Part shown: positions 49,257 to 58,760 of the stretch, one piece after another | Layout of the letters: every line of letters begins with the position of its first letter | Position numbering within the stretch: the stretch's first letter is position 1 | Source: Shewanella dokdonensis | GTDB lineage: Bacteria; Pseudomonadota; Gammaproteobacteria; Enterobacterales; Shewanellaceae | Length of the DNA: 64,000 nt | Direction: 5' to 3' | NCBI RefSeq assembly: GCF_018394335.1 | Contig: NZ_CP074572.1 | Span: 1,922,001-1,986,000, forward strand | The notes under the pieces: generated by a model | Told to the model about the DNA's origin: nothing | The model's input: only the letters and a program-made list of their open reading frames with translations | Database searches by the model: none | Made by a program: the position numbers and the translations under genes

Positions 49257-50075
49257 ATGCTGAAAATGAAACAACTATTGGGGTTCGTTGTTGCTGCCGG
49301 GATGCTGTTTAACATCTCTGCTTATGCCCAGGATGCAAAAGTTATTAAGCTCGCCACGACTACCAGTACTGAAAACTCTGGTTTGCTGGGATATTTGTTG
49401 CCCAAGTTTGAAGCCGATACTGGTTATCAAGTGCAGGTGATTGCTACCGGTACTGGTAAGGCGCTGAAACTGGGCTCTCAAGGTGACGTGGATTTGGTGA
49501 TGACTCATGCACCAAATGCTGAAGCTAAATTTGTTAATGATGGCTTTGGTGTTGAACCTCGCGGCATCATGGAAAACGATTTTGTGGTACTGGGCCCGAA
49601 AAATGACCCTGCCAAAATCCGTGATAGCAAATCTGCCGAAGAAGCATTCACCAAAATCGCCAAGTCTGGCGTTGCTTTTATCTCCCGTGGTGACGATTCA
49701 GGTACCAACAAGAAAGAGTTGTTGATCTGGAAAGCGGCGGATGTAAAACCTGATTTTGCCGGGTATAAAGCGGTTGGTCAGGGCATGGGCAAAACCCTGC
49801 TGATGGCTAACGAAATGCAGGGATACACACTGTCAGATCGTGGCACTTATATCGCTTATAAAGGTAAGTTAGATATGCAGATTGATTTTGATGGGGGTAA
49901 AACACTCGCGAACCCTTATCAAGTGATTCTGATCAACTCTGCCAAATATCCCGATCTGAACCATAAAGGTGCGCGTGCGTTCAGTGACTGGTTGATCAGC
50001 GACAAAGGTCAGCAACTGATCAATGACTTTAAAGTACAAGGACAGCAACTGTTTAAAGCCACTTATCACAAATGA
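49257..50075 (+). CDS. tupA: Tungstate/molybdate-type ABC transporter substrate-binding protein
   Basis: Started at ATG 49257 (MLKMKQLLGFVVAAG), six bases after AAGGAG; upstream in-frame starts have no such site. It has 272 residues with a signal peptide ending AYA-QD. The mature start KLATTTSTENSGLLGYLLP carries the TTTS-T-NSG motif that binds the oxyanion in TupA proteins. Other blocks are GTGKALKLGSQGDVDLVMTHAP and SRGDDSGTNKKE. It captures tungstate, perhaps molybdate, in the periplasm. First gene of the operon; its stop overlaps the permease start. Confidence 0.9.
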   Translation: MLKMKQLLGFVVAAGMLFNISAYAQDAKVIKLATTTSTENSGLLGYLLPKFEADTGYQVQVIATGTGKALKLGSQGDVDLVMTHAPNAEAKFVNDGFGVEPRGIMENDFVVLGPKNDPAKIRDSKSAEEAFTKIAKSGVAFISRGDDSGTNKKELLIWKAADVKPDFAGYKAVGQGMGKTLLMANEMQGYTLSDRGTYIAYKGKLDMQIDFDGGKTLANPYQVILINSAKYPDLNHKGARAFSDWLISDKGQQLINDFKVQGQQLFKATYHK

Positions 50076-50779
50076 CAGAAGGCTGGTTAGCCCTGATACA
50101 GCAGGCTTTTGGCCTGCTGTTTAGCCTAGACCCAGATGTCTGGTCTATCATCTCAGTATCCTTTTCCGTGTCGTTCGCGGCACTGCTTATCACCCTCCTT
50201 CCCTCATTAATCATCGGATTTATACTGGCATTTAGCCATTTCCGCGGTCATTGGATCGCCATTAATCTGGTGCAGACCTTACAGTCAGTTCCAACTGTGG
50301 TGATCGGTTTGCTGGTCTATCTGCTGCTTACGCGCAATGGCGCCTTTGGTAATCTGCATTGGTTGTTTACCCAAAAAGGGATGATTGTGGGGCAGATGAT
50401 GATCTGTGCGCCAGTACTGGTAGCCATGAGCCATGCGGCGTTTACCAGTGTGGACAAACGGGCCTGGGAGACTTGCCGGACGCTAGGTGCTAGCTGGTTG
50501 GGCGCAGTGTGGGTCATTTGCCGTGAATTGCGCGTGCCGCTATTAATGGCGATCATTGCCGCGTTCTCCAGAATTGTCACCGAAGTGGGCTGTTCCATGA
50601 TGGTGGGTGGCAATATTGCCGAGGTCACGCGCAACATCCCTACCGCTATTGCCTTGGAAACCAGTAAAGGTGACTTTGCTCAGGCTATCGCCTTGGGGCT
50701 GGTGTTACTGATTTTGTCACTGATTCTGAACTTTCTGCTGGGTGCCTTACGTGGTGCCGCTCAGCCACGAAGCCATTAG
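50072..50779 (+). CDS. tupB: Tungstate-type ABC transporter permease
   Basis: A 235-residue inner-membrane protein with about five helices and the binding-protein-dependent permease loop, seen around AWETCRTLGASWLGAVWVICRELRVP. Conserved blocks include QSVPTVVIGLLVYLLLTRNGAFG and MVGGNIAEVTRNIPTAIALETSKGDFAQA, typical of TupB. Its ATG overlaps the tupA stop (ATGA) and tupC follows after eight bases. Confidence 0.92.
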   Translation: MTEGWLALIQQAFGLLFSLDPDVWSIISVSFSVSFAALLITLLPSLIIGFILAFSHFRGHWIAINLVQTLQSVPTVVIGLLVYLLLTRNGAFGNLHWLFTQKGMIVGQMMICAPVLVAMSHAAFTSVDKRAWETCRTLGASWLGAVWVICRELRVPLLMAIIAAFSRIVTEVGCSMMVGGNIAEVTRNIPTAIALETSKGDFAQAIALGLVLLILSLILNFLLGALRGAAQPRSH

Positions 50780-50787
50780 GACGTCAT

Positions 50788-51492
50788 ATGTGCAGCATTA
50801 TTGCCAGTGATATCGAGATGCGCTTTGGTGAACGTTTACTGTTCACCGCCGAACATCTGCGTTTTCGTCAACAGGATGTGATTTACCTGCAAGGAGACAA
50901 TGGGAGTGGTAAAACAACGCTGATGAAGCTGTTGGCCGGATTATTGCGGCCAAGCCGAGGCTATATTGTGGCGAACGGTTTTGCTAAGACATCTTGGTGG
51001 CGTAAAGATTCTTTGCTGGGTAAAGCCCTGTATTTGCACCAGCATCCCTATCTGTTTGAAGGTAATGTCGGCTACAATTTGCAGCTGGCGCAGCGCTACA
51101 GTAGGCTGAGCGTGGTGGAACGGCGGCAACGCATGACATCAGCCATCGAACTGGCCAAACTCGATAAGTTACTGAAAGCCAATGCTGCGACGCTGTCTGG
51201 TGGGGAACGGCAGCGCTTGGCATTGGCGCGGGTCTGGTTGTTGAAACCTTCACTGTTGATGCTGGATGAACCCATCTCCAATATGGATCGGGTATCACAG
51301 CAGTTAGTATGTCAGATGATCAGTGAATTAAAGCAACAACATACCGGGCTGTTGATCAGCAGCCATCAGGATTCTGAGCTGATCCAGTTATGTAATGAAC
51401 GTTGGCAAATTAAGTCGCAGCAAATTACGACTTCCCAACTATATCCGGGAACACAAGCGGAGTTGAACAGACATCATGTCGCAGCAGATTGA
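50788..51492 (+). CDS. tupC: Tungstate-type ABC transporter ATP-binding protein
   Basis: A 234-residue ABC ATPase with Walker A GDNGSGKTTL, signature LSGGERQRLALARVW, Walker B LLMLDEPISNMD and H-loop SSHQDSE. It powers import through TupB. Its last codons overlap the restored start of mobA (ATG 51476), which links uptake of the oxyanion directly to cofactor assembly. Confidence 0.92.
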   Translation: MCSIIASDIEMRFGERLLFTAEHLRFRQQDVIYLQGDNGSGKTTLMKLLAGLLRPSRGYIVANGFAKTSWWRKDSLLGKALYLHQHPYLFEGNVGYNLQLAQRYSRLSVVERRQRMTSAIELAKLDKLLKANAATLSGGERQRLALARVWLLKPSLLMLDEPISNMDRVSQQLVCQMISELKQQHTGLLISSHQDSELIQLCNERWQIKSQQITTSQLYPGTQAELNRHHVAAD

Positions 51493-52068
51493 AGCAATGA
51501 TCCTTGCTGGGGGCTGGCAAGGCGGATGGGTGGCAAAGATAAGGGACTGATCGATCTTCTGGATAAACCGATGATCGTGCACGTGATTGACCGACTTAAA
51601 AATCAAGTAAATAAGATACGGATCAACGCTAATCAAAATCAACAAAGGTATGCTGCTTTCGGTTTGGAGGTCTTTGCTGATCAGCTGGAAGGGTTTCTGG
51701 GGCCATTGGCGGGCATATACAGTGGTTTGGCGGGGTGTCAGGCTGAACTGATGCTGGTGGTGCCTTGCGATTGTCCGTTATTGCCGCTGGACTTGGCGGC
51801 GCGCATGTTGCAGCAATTACAGGCAGAAGATGCCGATTTAGCCGTGGCCACTGATGGTGAGCGTGATCATTCAGTGGTGTTATTACTGAAACCGCAACTG
51901 CGGCAATCGCTAAAGACCTACCTAGAAAGTGGCCAGCGCCGGGTAGAAAGCTGGTTCGCAAATTTAAAAGTGGCCAGAGTATCATTTGCCGATCAACCTA
52001 ATGCTTTCGTTAATATCAATACCGATGAACAGAAACAGCAACTGGCCGCAGTGATATCAAACGCTTAA
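51476..52068 (+). CDS. mobA: Molybdenum cofactor guanylyltransferase, frame broken once
   Basis: The restored protein has 197 residues from ATG 51476, overlapping tupC. The G5 run at 51509-51513 lacks one G: as read the start is ILAGGWQGG, and with the base it becomes MILAGGLARRMGGKDKGL, the MobA nucleotide-binding signature. Further blocks are FLGPLAGIYSGLAGC, VVPCDCPLLPLDLAARM and FVNINTDEQ. MobA adds GMP to Mo-molybdopterin to form the bis-MGD used by DMSO-reductase-family enzymes. Confidence 0.92.
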
Positions 52069-52078
52069 CGAGGTTCCT

Positions 52079-53878
52079 ATGAGCACTGTTTTCCATAATC
52101 CGTTGCCGATTCCTGTTTTGGGGTTCTGTGCCTATAGTGGCACCGGCAAAACCACGCTGCTTAAGCAATTGATCCCGGTTTTAAAACAACGTGGGCTACG
52201 GTTAGCGGTGCTCAAACATGCCCATCACAATTTCGATGTGGATATTCCCGGCAAAGACAGTTACGAGATGCGTAAAGCGGGGGCGCGGCAAATGCTGGTG
52301 GCCTCTCATGTACGCTGGGCGTTGATGACGGAAGATCCGCAAGACACAGATCCTGATTTAGAACATCTGCTGCAACAGTTGGAAGCGGATAAAGCGGATC
52401 TAGTGCTGGTTGAAGGCTTTAAAAAACTCGCATTGCCCAAAATTGAACTGCACCGGGCAGCGCTGGGTAAACCTTTTATTTATACCGAAGATCCCAACAT
52501 TCTGGCGGTAGCCTGTTGTGATGAAACGAACTTACCCGCGCAAATACAGCGGCTGGACATCAATAATGTTGAGCAGATTGCCGACTTTGTTTTGCAATAC
52601 GCGGCGAACTGGCATCCAGAAGTCCCAAGCGTAAAACCGCTGCCGCTTGATACGGTTGGTTCGGCTACAGGTGACAGCCTGTCCGTGCGCCAGGGGATCG
52701 ATAAGATTCTGGCACAGGTTCAACCCATCACCAGCGCTGCCACTCTGCCGTTGGATGACAGTGACAACCGCATCCTGGCTCATGACGCAATATCACCCGT
52801 GAATGTCCCACAACAGACTAATTCTGCGATGGACGGTTATGCCTTTGTCTATAGCGAGCCATTACCTGAACGCTTTGTGGTGAAAGGTGAAGTGTTGGCA
52901 GGACACAGTTATGACGCCCAACTACAACCTGGCGAAGCGGTAAGAATTATGACCGGCGCACCATTACCCTCCGGGGCCAATGCGGTGCAGCCGCGTGAGT
53001 TAGCCACAGAAACGGAGGGTTATGTAAGTTTCTCTGGCAAACTCAAGACGGGGCAAAATGTCCGCTTAGCCGGGGAAGATATCGCTCAAGGGGCGGTGGC
53101 TTTGGCCGCAGGCAGCCGCCTCGGTGCCGCAGAGCAAGGGTTACTCGCCTCTTTAGGTTTTGCGGAAGTGAGCACTGTGCGTCGGCCAGTGGTAGCGGTT
53201 TTTTCATCCGGTGATGAGGTCTGTCAACCGGGCACTGAACTAAAACCGAATTGTATCTATGACTCTAATCGTTTCACTATCAAAGCGATGGCAAAACGAT
53301 TGGGGTGCGACGTTATCGATCTTGGCATTATTGAAGACTCGGAAGCAGCGCTGACTGCCGCCCTGGCAGGCGCTGCGGCAAAAGCGGATGTAGTGATCAG
53401 CTCCGGTGGCGTGTCCGTCGGCAATGCGGATTACATCAAAAAGGTGCTGGCCGCTATTGGTGAAATCCACTTCTGGCGCATTAACATGCGGCCTGGGCGG
53501 CCATTAGCCTTTGGTAAGGTCAAAGATGCACTGTTTTTCGGGTTACCGGGTAATCCGGTAGCCACTATGGTGGTGTTCTTACTATTTGTGCAGCCTGCGC
53601 TGCGCAAACTGGCTGGCGAGCTTGACTGGCAACCACAGTTACTGCCAGCCATTGCCGATGAAGTGTTCAAGAGCCGCCAAGGACGTACAGAATTCAGCCG
53701 GGCGATTGCCAGCATGGGCGCTGATGGTCAACTGCATGTGACGGCTACCGGTTCCCAGGGTTCTGGCATGTTAAGTTCTATGGTAAAGGGCAACTGTCTG
53801 GCGGTGATTGGCGATCAGGACGAACGTGTTGATGCTGGTCAGCCCTTGTATATTCTGCCATTTGGCGCGCTGCTGTGA
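52079..53878 (+). CDS. Bifunctional MobB-MoeA protein
   Basis: A 599-residue fusion. Residues about 1-175 are MobB (P-loop FCAYSGTGKTTLLKQ, LKHAHHNFDVDIPGKDSYEMRKAGA), a GTP-binding adaptor for MobA. Residues about 200-599 are MoeA, the molybdotransferase that inserts the metal into adenylylated molybdopterin, with NSAMDGYAF, MTGAPLPSGANAVQP, ISSGGVSVGNADYI, MRPGRPLAFG and FGLPGNPVATMVVF. The two are separate genes in E. coli; the fusion puts metal insertion beside nucleotide attachment, as I recall for Shewanella. The frame is intact. Confidence 0.94.
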   Translation: MSTVFHNPLPIPVLGFCAYSGTGKTTLLKQLIPVLKQRGLRLAVLKHAHHNFDVDIPGKDSYEMRKAGARQMLVASHVRWALMTEDPQDTDPDLEHLLQQLEADKADLVLVEGFKKLALPKIELHRAALGKPFIYTEDPNILAVACCDETNLPAQIQRLDINNVEQIADFVLQYAANWHPEVPSVKPLPLDTVGSATGDSLSVRQGIDKILAQVQPITSAATLPLDDSDNRILAHDAISPVNVPQQTNSAMDGYAFVYSEPLPERFVVKGEVLAGHSYDAQLQPGEAVRIMTGAPLPSGANAVQPRELATETEGYVSFSGKLKTGQNVRLAGEDIAQGAVALAAGSRLGAAEQGLLASLGFAEVSTVRRPVVAVFSSGDEVCQPGTELKPNCIYDSNRFTIKAMAKRLGCDVIDLGIIEDSEAALTAALAGAAAKADVVISSGGVSVGNADYIKKVLAAIGEIHFWRINMRPGRPLAFGKVKDALFFGLPGNPVATMVVFLLFVQPALRKLAGELDWQPQLLPAIADEVFKSRQGRTEFSRAIASMGADGQLHVTATGSQGSGMLSSMVKGNCLAVIGDQDERVDAGQPLYILPFGALL

Positions 53879-53887
53879 GGTATAACT

Positions 53888-54871
53888 ATGGGCCTCAGCG
53901 ATGGTTTTTCCCGCAAAGTGGAATATCTGCGGTTATCTGTAACAGATAGATGTGATTTCCGGTGTGTCTATTGTATGGGCGACAATCCTCGCTTTTTGCC
54001 CAAGCACCAAGTGTTGTCTCTGGAGGAGATGGCACATGTGTGTCAGGCCTTCACCGAAATGGGCGTAAGTAAGATTCGTCTGACCGGTGGTGAGCCGCTG
54101 ATGCGCCGTGATGTGATCCAATTGGTTGAACGTCTGCACCAGCTCCCAGGAGTGCGGGAACTGTCGATGACGACCAATGGTTCACATCTCACCAAACTGG
54201 CTCCAGCGTTGAAAGCTGCTGGATTATCACGACTTAATATCAGTCTGGATACACTTAACCCCGTGCGTTTTCAGGCACTGACACGTATCGGTAAGCTGGA
54301 GCGGGTGGTGGCTGGCATCGATGCCGCTATTGCCGCGGGTTTTGAGCGCATCAAGGTGAATGCGGTGATCCTCAAACAGCGCAATGAAGATGAAATTCTG
54401 GCGCTAGTGGAATTTTGCCGTAGCCGTGGCTTGGATATCGCCTTTATTGAAGAGATGCCGTTAGGGGAGATGGCGGAACGACAGTCGCCACGTTATATGT
54501 CCAGTGATGATGTGCAGCAGGTGATTGAACAACATTATCCGCTAACATTGTCTAACCGCCGTACCGGCGGCCCTTGCCGTTATTTCCAGATGCCAGACAG
54601 TAATATTCATATCGGCTTTATCTCACCGCATAGCCATAACTTTTGCCATGAATGTAATCGGGTGCGAGTGACTGCCGATGGACGTTTGTTGCTCTGTCTG
54701 GGGAATGAAAATTCGGTCGATCTGAAGCAGGTTGTACGTGATTACCCAGATGATATCGCGCTGCTGAAACAAACCATCACCGAGTCTTTGCAGCGCAAAC
54801 CGCGCTCGCATCATTTTGACCAGCCAGACAGCCCGCAAATTCTGCGGTTCATGAATGTCACTGGTGGCTAA
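53888..54871 (+). CDS. moaA: GTP 3',8-cyclase
   Basis: A 327-residue radical SAM enzyme, the first step of molybdopterin synthesis from GTP. The N-terminal 4Fe-4S cysteines are Cys22, Cys26 and Cys29 (DRCDFRCVYCMG). The second cluster near the C-terminus uses FCHECNRVRV and LLLCLGNE. The chain ends in VTGG, the double-glycine tail needed for MoaA activity. It is the last member of the tup-mob-moa operon, nine bases after mobB-moeA. Confidence 0.95.
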   Translation: MGLSDGFSRKVEYLRLSVTDRCDFRCVYCMGDNPRFLPKHQVLSLEEMAHVCQAFTEMGVSKIRLTGGEPLMRRDVIQLVERLHQLPGVRELSMTTNGSHLTKLAPALKAAGLSRLNISLDTLNPVRFQALTRIGKLERVVAGIDAAIAAGFERIKVNAVILKQRNEDEILALVEFCRSRGLDIAFIEEMPLGEMAERQSPRYMSSDDVQQVIEQHYPLTLSNRRTGGPCRYFQMPDSNIHIGFISPHSHNFCHECNRVRVTADGRLLLCLGNENSVDLKQVVRDYPDDIALLKQTITESLQRKPRSHHFDQPDSPQILRFMNVTGG

Positions 54872-54918
54872 GGTTCTGCCAGTGATACACTGACGCGTAT
54901 TGGCCGGGAGTATCGATA

Positions 54919-55377
54919 ATGGCGCTGACTCGCAAACAGTGGAACAACATCCTCATCATTGCATCGGTAGTGATGGTGGGGTTGTTGACGCTGTTGAATA
55001 AACATACCCATGACACCCCCAAAGAAACCGTGCCGTTATTTGATGAACAGGCACAACTAGCGCAATTACAGCTCGCTGGTGTGTGGATGGCTCGTGATAG
55101 TAAAGGCGAGTGGCAGTGCGATGACAAAGTGCTCAATTGCCAGCCTTGGGTCAATAGTTGGCTGCATATTCGGGTGTCGGCACTGTTGGATGCACCCAAG
55201 TTGGACGCCGCGGCCAAACCACAGGAACTGCTGCTGCAACTGACCGATCGCGAAGCGCAGATCTGGTTATTGTTTGCTGACTCAGGGCTATTGAAATCCG
55301 CAGCCGGAAACTGGTATCAGATCCCTCCGAGTCTAAGAACTTCATTACAACCATTACTCAATGCCAGTGTTGAGTAA
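54919..55377 (+). CDS. Membrane-anchored hypothetical protein between moaA and mutM
   Basis: A 152-residue protein with one N-terminal membrane helix (about 9-28, WNNILIIASVVMVGLLTLL) and a periplasmic domain containing two cysteines (GEWQCDDKVLNCQPWVNSW). No domain is recognised. As I recall, Shewanella genomes have an unnamed gene at this place directly before mutM. It starts 47 bases after moaA and ends 26 bases before mutM, so read-through transcription is likely. Confidence 0.72.
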   Translation: MALTRKQWNNILIIASVVMVGLLTLLNKHTHDTPKETVPLFDEQAQLAQLQLAGVWMARDSKGEWQCDDKVLNCQPWVNSWLHIRVSALLDAPKLDAAAKPQELLLQLTDREAQIWLLFADSGLLKSAAGNWYQIPPSLRTSLQPLLNASVE

Positions 55378-55403
55378 TGTGATAGCAAGAGAAATTCCCC
55401 GTT

Positions 55404-56264
55404 ATGCCTGAATTACCAGAAGTTGAGGTGACCCGCCGTGGCATTGAGCCGTGGTTAGTGGGCCAGACAGTACGTCGGTTGGTGGTTCGCAATGGCAACT
55501 TGCGTTGGCCAGTGCCAGAACTTGCGCAGCAGATTGTTGGGCAAACCATTCATGCGGTGCGGCGGCGTGCCAAATATCTGTTACTGGATACCGATGCGGG
55601 TACCACCATAGTGCACTTGGGGATGTCTGGCAGTTTACGCATTCTTACCCAAGCGACTCCGCCAGCGAAACACGATCATATCGATCTGGAATTAGCCAAT
55701 GGCAGAATTCTCAGGTTTAATGATCCGCGTCGTTTCGGCGCCTGGTTGTGGTGTGAGTTACCTGAACAAGCTCATCCCTTGCTGGCAAAGCTCGGGCCGG
55801 AACCGCTGACAGACGCCTTTAATCCGCTACATCTGCAACAGGCGCTTGCCGGTAAAACCAAAGCAATCAAGTTATGTTTGATGGACAACAGCATAGTGGT
55901 AGGCGTTGGCAACATATATGCTAACGAAGCCTTGTTTGCCGCAGGCATTCATCCGCAAACTGCTGCGGAGCAAGTAAAGTCAGCACAGTTAGTGGTGCTG
56001 GTGGCTGAGATTAAGGCCATTCTGGCGCAGGCTATTACGCAAGGGGGCACCACCCTCAAAGATTTTGTGAATGCCGATGGTAAGCCTGGCTATTTTGCGC
56101 AGAAATTGTTGGTTTATGGCCGTGGAGGTCAAGCTTGCCTGCACTGTGGCTGCTTGTTAACAGAAATTCGCCTCGGACAACGTAGTACGGTCTTTTGCCC
56201 AAGTTGCCAACCTGTCAGCACACGTAAGCAAGCTCGCAAGCTGAAAAATAAGCAAACAGATTAA
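55404..56264 (+). CDS. mutM: Formamidopyrimidine-DNA glycosylase
   Basis: A 286-residue base-excision repair enzyme that removes oxidised purines such as 8-oxoguanine and cuts the abasic site. The catalytic N-terminus is [20 protein letters not shown] (Pro-2, Glu-3). The conserved Lys lies in [12 protein letters not shown] upstream region and the helix-two-turn-helix is [19 protein letters not shown]. The C-terminal zinc finger is C-x2-C-x16-C-x2-C (ACLHCG ... FCPSC). About 15 residues longer than E. coli MutM because of a basic tail. Confidence 0.95.
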   Translation: MPELPEVEVTRRGIEPWLVGQTVRRLVVRNGNLRWPVPELAQQIVGQTIHAVRRRAKYLLLDTDAGTTIVHLGMSGSLRILTQATPPAKHDHIDLELANGRILRFNDPRRFGAWLWCELPEQAHPLLAKLGPEPLTDAFNPLHLQQALAGKTKAIKLCLMDNSIVVGVGNIYANEALFAAGIHPQTAAEQVKSAQLVVLVAEIKAILAQAITQGGTTLKDFVNADGKPGYFAQKLLVYGRGGQACLHCGCLLTEIRLGQRSTVFCPSCQPVSTRKQARKLKNKQTD

Positions 56265-56432
56265 CGAGTGTTAATCCTCTAATAGGCAGTTACTGTTTTT
56301 AATTCAATCGATTGCTGAGATTATTCATTTAATAATAACAATTAGCAGACGATTAGTGACATTGATTATATTTACTTAACTAATAATTATCGCTAGCCTG
56401 AGCCTTTCCTGTTGTGATGTATAGGAGGGGTT

Positions 56433-56864
56433 GTGGCGGCGCGCATGAGTAGTGTTGCCGGGTTCGGGGTGCGTTTAGGTTGCACGACGATAGGTTTGTT
56501 ACTGGCTGGATATCTGTTCTTTTACGTCGTTGGCTTCGTCGATACCCGTGCAGCTAAGGAATTCTGTCAGGTGCTGCCATTGCAGATGGTGGAGTCGCCG
56601 CAACAACTGTGGCGCGCAGAAGTGAGTTTTTCTAACTGCAATACCGGACATTCCCATCAGTGGTACAGTTACTTGGGGTTGGTGGATAAGTCAACTGGTG
56701 CTCGTTATCCGGCCTTGATGGTTGTTAAAGGGCGCCACGAGCAATTGAACCTAACCTGGCAGGAAAGTGGATTGCTTCAGGTAAGTGGTTTTCCTAGCGA
56801 AGCATTAGTGCATTTTGAACAGCCTGTCGATGACGATATTGCCATCGCTTTTTCTTCCCAATAA
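56433..56864 (+). CDS. Hypothetical membrane-anchored protein
   Basis: A 143-residue protein starting at GTG 56433, four bases after AGGAGG; the ATG four codons later is an alternative. One hydrophobic segment (about 12-35, LGCTTIGLLLAGYLFFYVVGF) anchors it, followed by a small soluble domain with two cysteines (FCQVLP, FSNCNTG). No family is recognised. Confidence 0.6.
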   Translation: MAARMSSVAGFGVRLGCTTIGLLLAGYLFFYVVGFVDTRAAKEFCQVLPLQMVESPQQLWRAEVSFSNCNTGHSHQWYSYLGLVDKSTGARYPALMVVKGRHEQLNLTWQESGLLQVSGFPSEALVHFEQPVDDDIAIAFSSQ

Positions 56865-56973
56865 TTTTTTCAAACTGTTATTCAACAACTGTTAAACCAA
56901 CAAGCAAAACGGTATGTTACGCTAGCGTGCGCTGGCGATGGCCGGGATTATCAGTTGGTTGGAGAATACAGAG

Positions 56974-58243
56974 TTGAAACAGATTTTCGCGTAGGGTTAA
57001 CGGATTGGCTGGCAAAATTTGGCATTAACAGTGAACCCTCCGGTTGGTTAGCTACCTCTATCTTGATCCTGCTGAGTTTGTTGCTGGCTGCGGCCACCTT
57101 TTTGTGATCCGTCGTGGTGTGGTGCGAGCAATGAACCTGATGATTGTCCGCTCCAAAGCCACTTGGGATGATATCTTCCTGCGTCATCGCGTACTTGAAA
57201 AATTGTCACTGTTGGCACCCGCAATAGTGCTGAACTTCTTGGTGCCAGTCGCATTAACCGAGCATAAGCTTGCCAGTGGCTTAGTCGATAAAGTACTGAG
57301 TGTTTGGCTGGTAGTGGTTATGGTGCGCGCCTTGTATGCCGCACTGGATGCAGTCAATGAAGTGGCAGATGTTAACCTCATTAGCCGACGGTTGCCGATT
57401 AAAAGCTTTGTGCAGCTCTGCAAACTGTTCCTGTTCTTTGTTGCTTTGATCGTCAGTATCTCGGTACTTGCTGACCAGTCGCCCGTCTACTTCCTCAGCG
57501 GTTTAGGTGTTGCCACTGGTTTGGTGATGTTGGTGTTTAAAGACACCATTCTGGGGTTTGTTGCTGGTATTCAACTGGCAGCTAACCGTATGGTAAGCCC
57601 CGGTGACTGGATCCAGATGGATAAGTACGGTGCCGATGGCTCGGTGGAAGAAGTCTCTCTGACCACAGTCAAAGTGCGTAATTGGGATCAAACCATCACG
57701 ATGATCCCGGCCTATGCCCTTGTATCCGATGCCTTTCGCAACTGGCGCGGGATGTCAGAATCCGGTGGCCGACGTATTAAACGCGCGATCAATATCGATA
57801 TCAATTCCATCCGTTTTTTGACCGAAGAGGATCGTAAACGGCTGGCAAAAATCAATTATCTTAAGGAATACCTGCCGAAGAAAATTCATGAACTGGGTGA
57901 ATCCAATGCTAAAATTTCCGACATGGACATGCCCGTCAACGGGCGGCGCTTGACCAATGTCGGGACGTTCCGGGCATATTTAGTGGAGTATTTACGGCAC
58001 CATGAAAAAGTCCATAAGGAGATGACCCTAATGGTGCGGCAGTTAGCGCCCACTACCGAGGGATTGCCTCTGGAATTGTATATCTTCACCAATGATACCC
58101 GCTGGGTATATTACGAAGAGATCCAGTCAGATATTTTTGATCATATCTTTGCCATTTTGCCGCAGTTCGACTTGCGGGCATTTCAGGCACCAACCGGCAA
58201 TGATATTCGCAGTTTGCAACGCCCTGCCGTGCCACAGAAGTAA
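56974..58243 (+). CDS. MscS-family mechanosensitive channel (YbdG-like), frame broken twice near the N-terminus
   Basis: The restored protein has about 423 residues from a TTG at 56974, nine bases after GGAG. As read, the frame is lost in T4 (56984-56987) and T5 (57099-57103); one added T each gives KQIFRVGLTDWLAKFG and AAATFFVIRRGVVRAM. Five membrane helices precede the MscS pore helix and beta domain (GVATGLVMLVFKDTILGFVAGIQL, NRMVSPGDWIQMDKYGADGSVEEV). The long C-terminal region with DINSIRFLTEEDRKRL is typical of the YbdG subgroup. It acts as an osmotic safety valve. The exact start is uncertain. Confidence 0.85.
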
Positions 58244-58334
58244 TGTGCGCAGGTTTGCCTTGGTGCTTGTGTTGATGGTACGTTTTGATTGGAACGATAA
58301 TTATCAACAAGTTCTTGATGGATAAGGATATCAG

Positions 58335-58760
58335 ATGACGCTATTACGGATACTGCTGCTCTGTGGCAGTTTGTGCTGCAGTACGCTGGCACAGGCGGTA
58401 CCTACTGATGATGTCATGGCGCTGTTACAGCACCAGCAACAGACCTGGAACCAAGGGGACATCAACAGTTATATGCAGGGATACTGGCATAACGACCAAC
58501 TGCGTTTTGTCTCCGGCGGACGCTTTGTTTATGGTTGGGATAATATGCTGAAGGCTTACCAGCAAAACTATCCAGATCAAAAGACGATGGGGCAACTGCA
58601 ACTCAAGGTCAGCGATATCCGCATGCTGAGCAACTATGCGGCGTTGGTTGTGGGCGAATGGCAGCTACAGCAGCCTCGTGGGGTGAGTTCCGGCGTGTTT
58701 ACGCTTTTGGTCGAAAAACATGATGATCAGTGGGTGATCGTGCATGACCACACCTCATAA
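58335..58760 (+). CDS. Secreted NTF2-like (SnoaL/DUF4440) protein
   Basis: A 141-residue protein with a signal peptide ending AQA-VP. The mature part is a single NTF2-like alpha-beta barrel: VMALLQHQQQTWNQGDINSYMQGY, FVYGWDNMLKAYQQNYP and GVFTLLVEKHDDQWVIVHDHTS, the standard order of DUF4440 proteins. The fold binds small ligands or has hydrolase or isomerase activity; function here is unknown. It converges with the NRDE gene, overlapping by six bases. Confidence 0.82.
   Translation: MTLLRILLLCGSLCCSTLAQAVPTDDVMALLQHQQQTWNQGDINSYMQGYWHNDQLRFVSGGRFVYGWDNMLKAYQQNYPDQKTMGQLQLKVSDIRMLSNYAALVVGEWQLQQPRGVSSGVFTLLVEKHDDQWVIVHDHTS

Noticed and set aside
58296..58305. GATAATTATC palindrome upstream of the NTF2-like gene, resembling a Fur core
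   Set aside because: The two half-sites lack the central spacer base of a real Fur box and the flanks do not continue the pattern.
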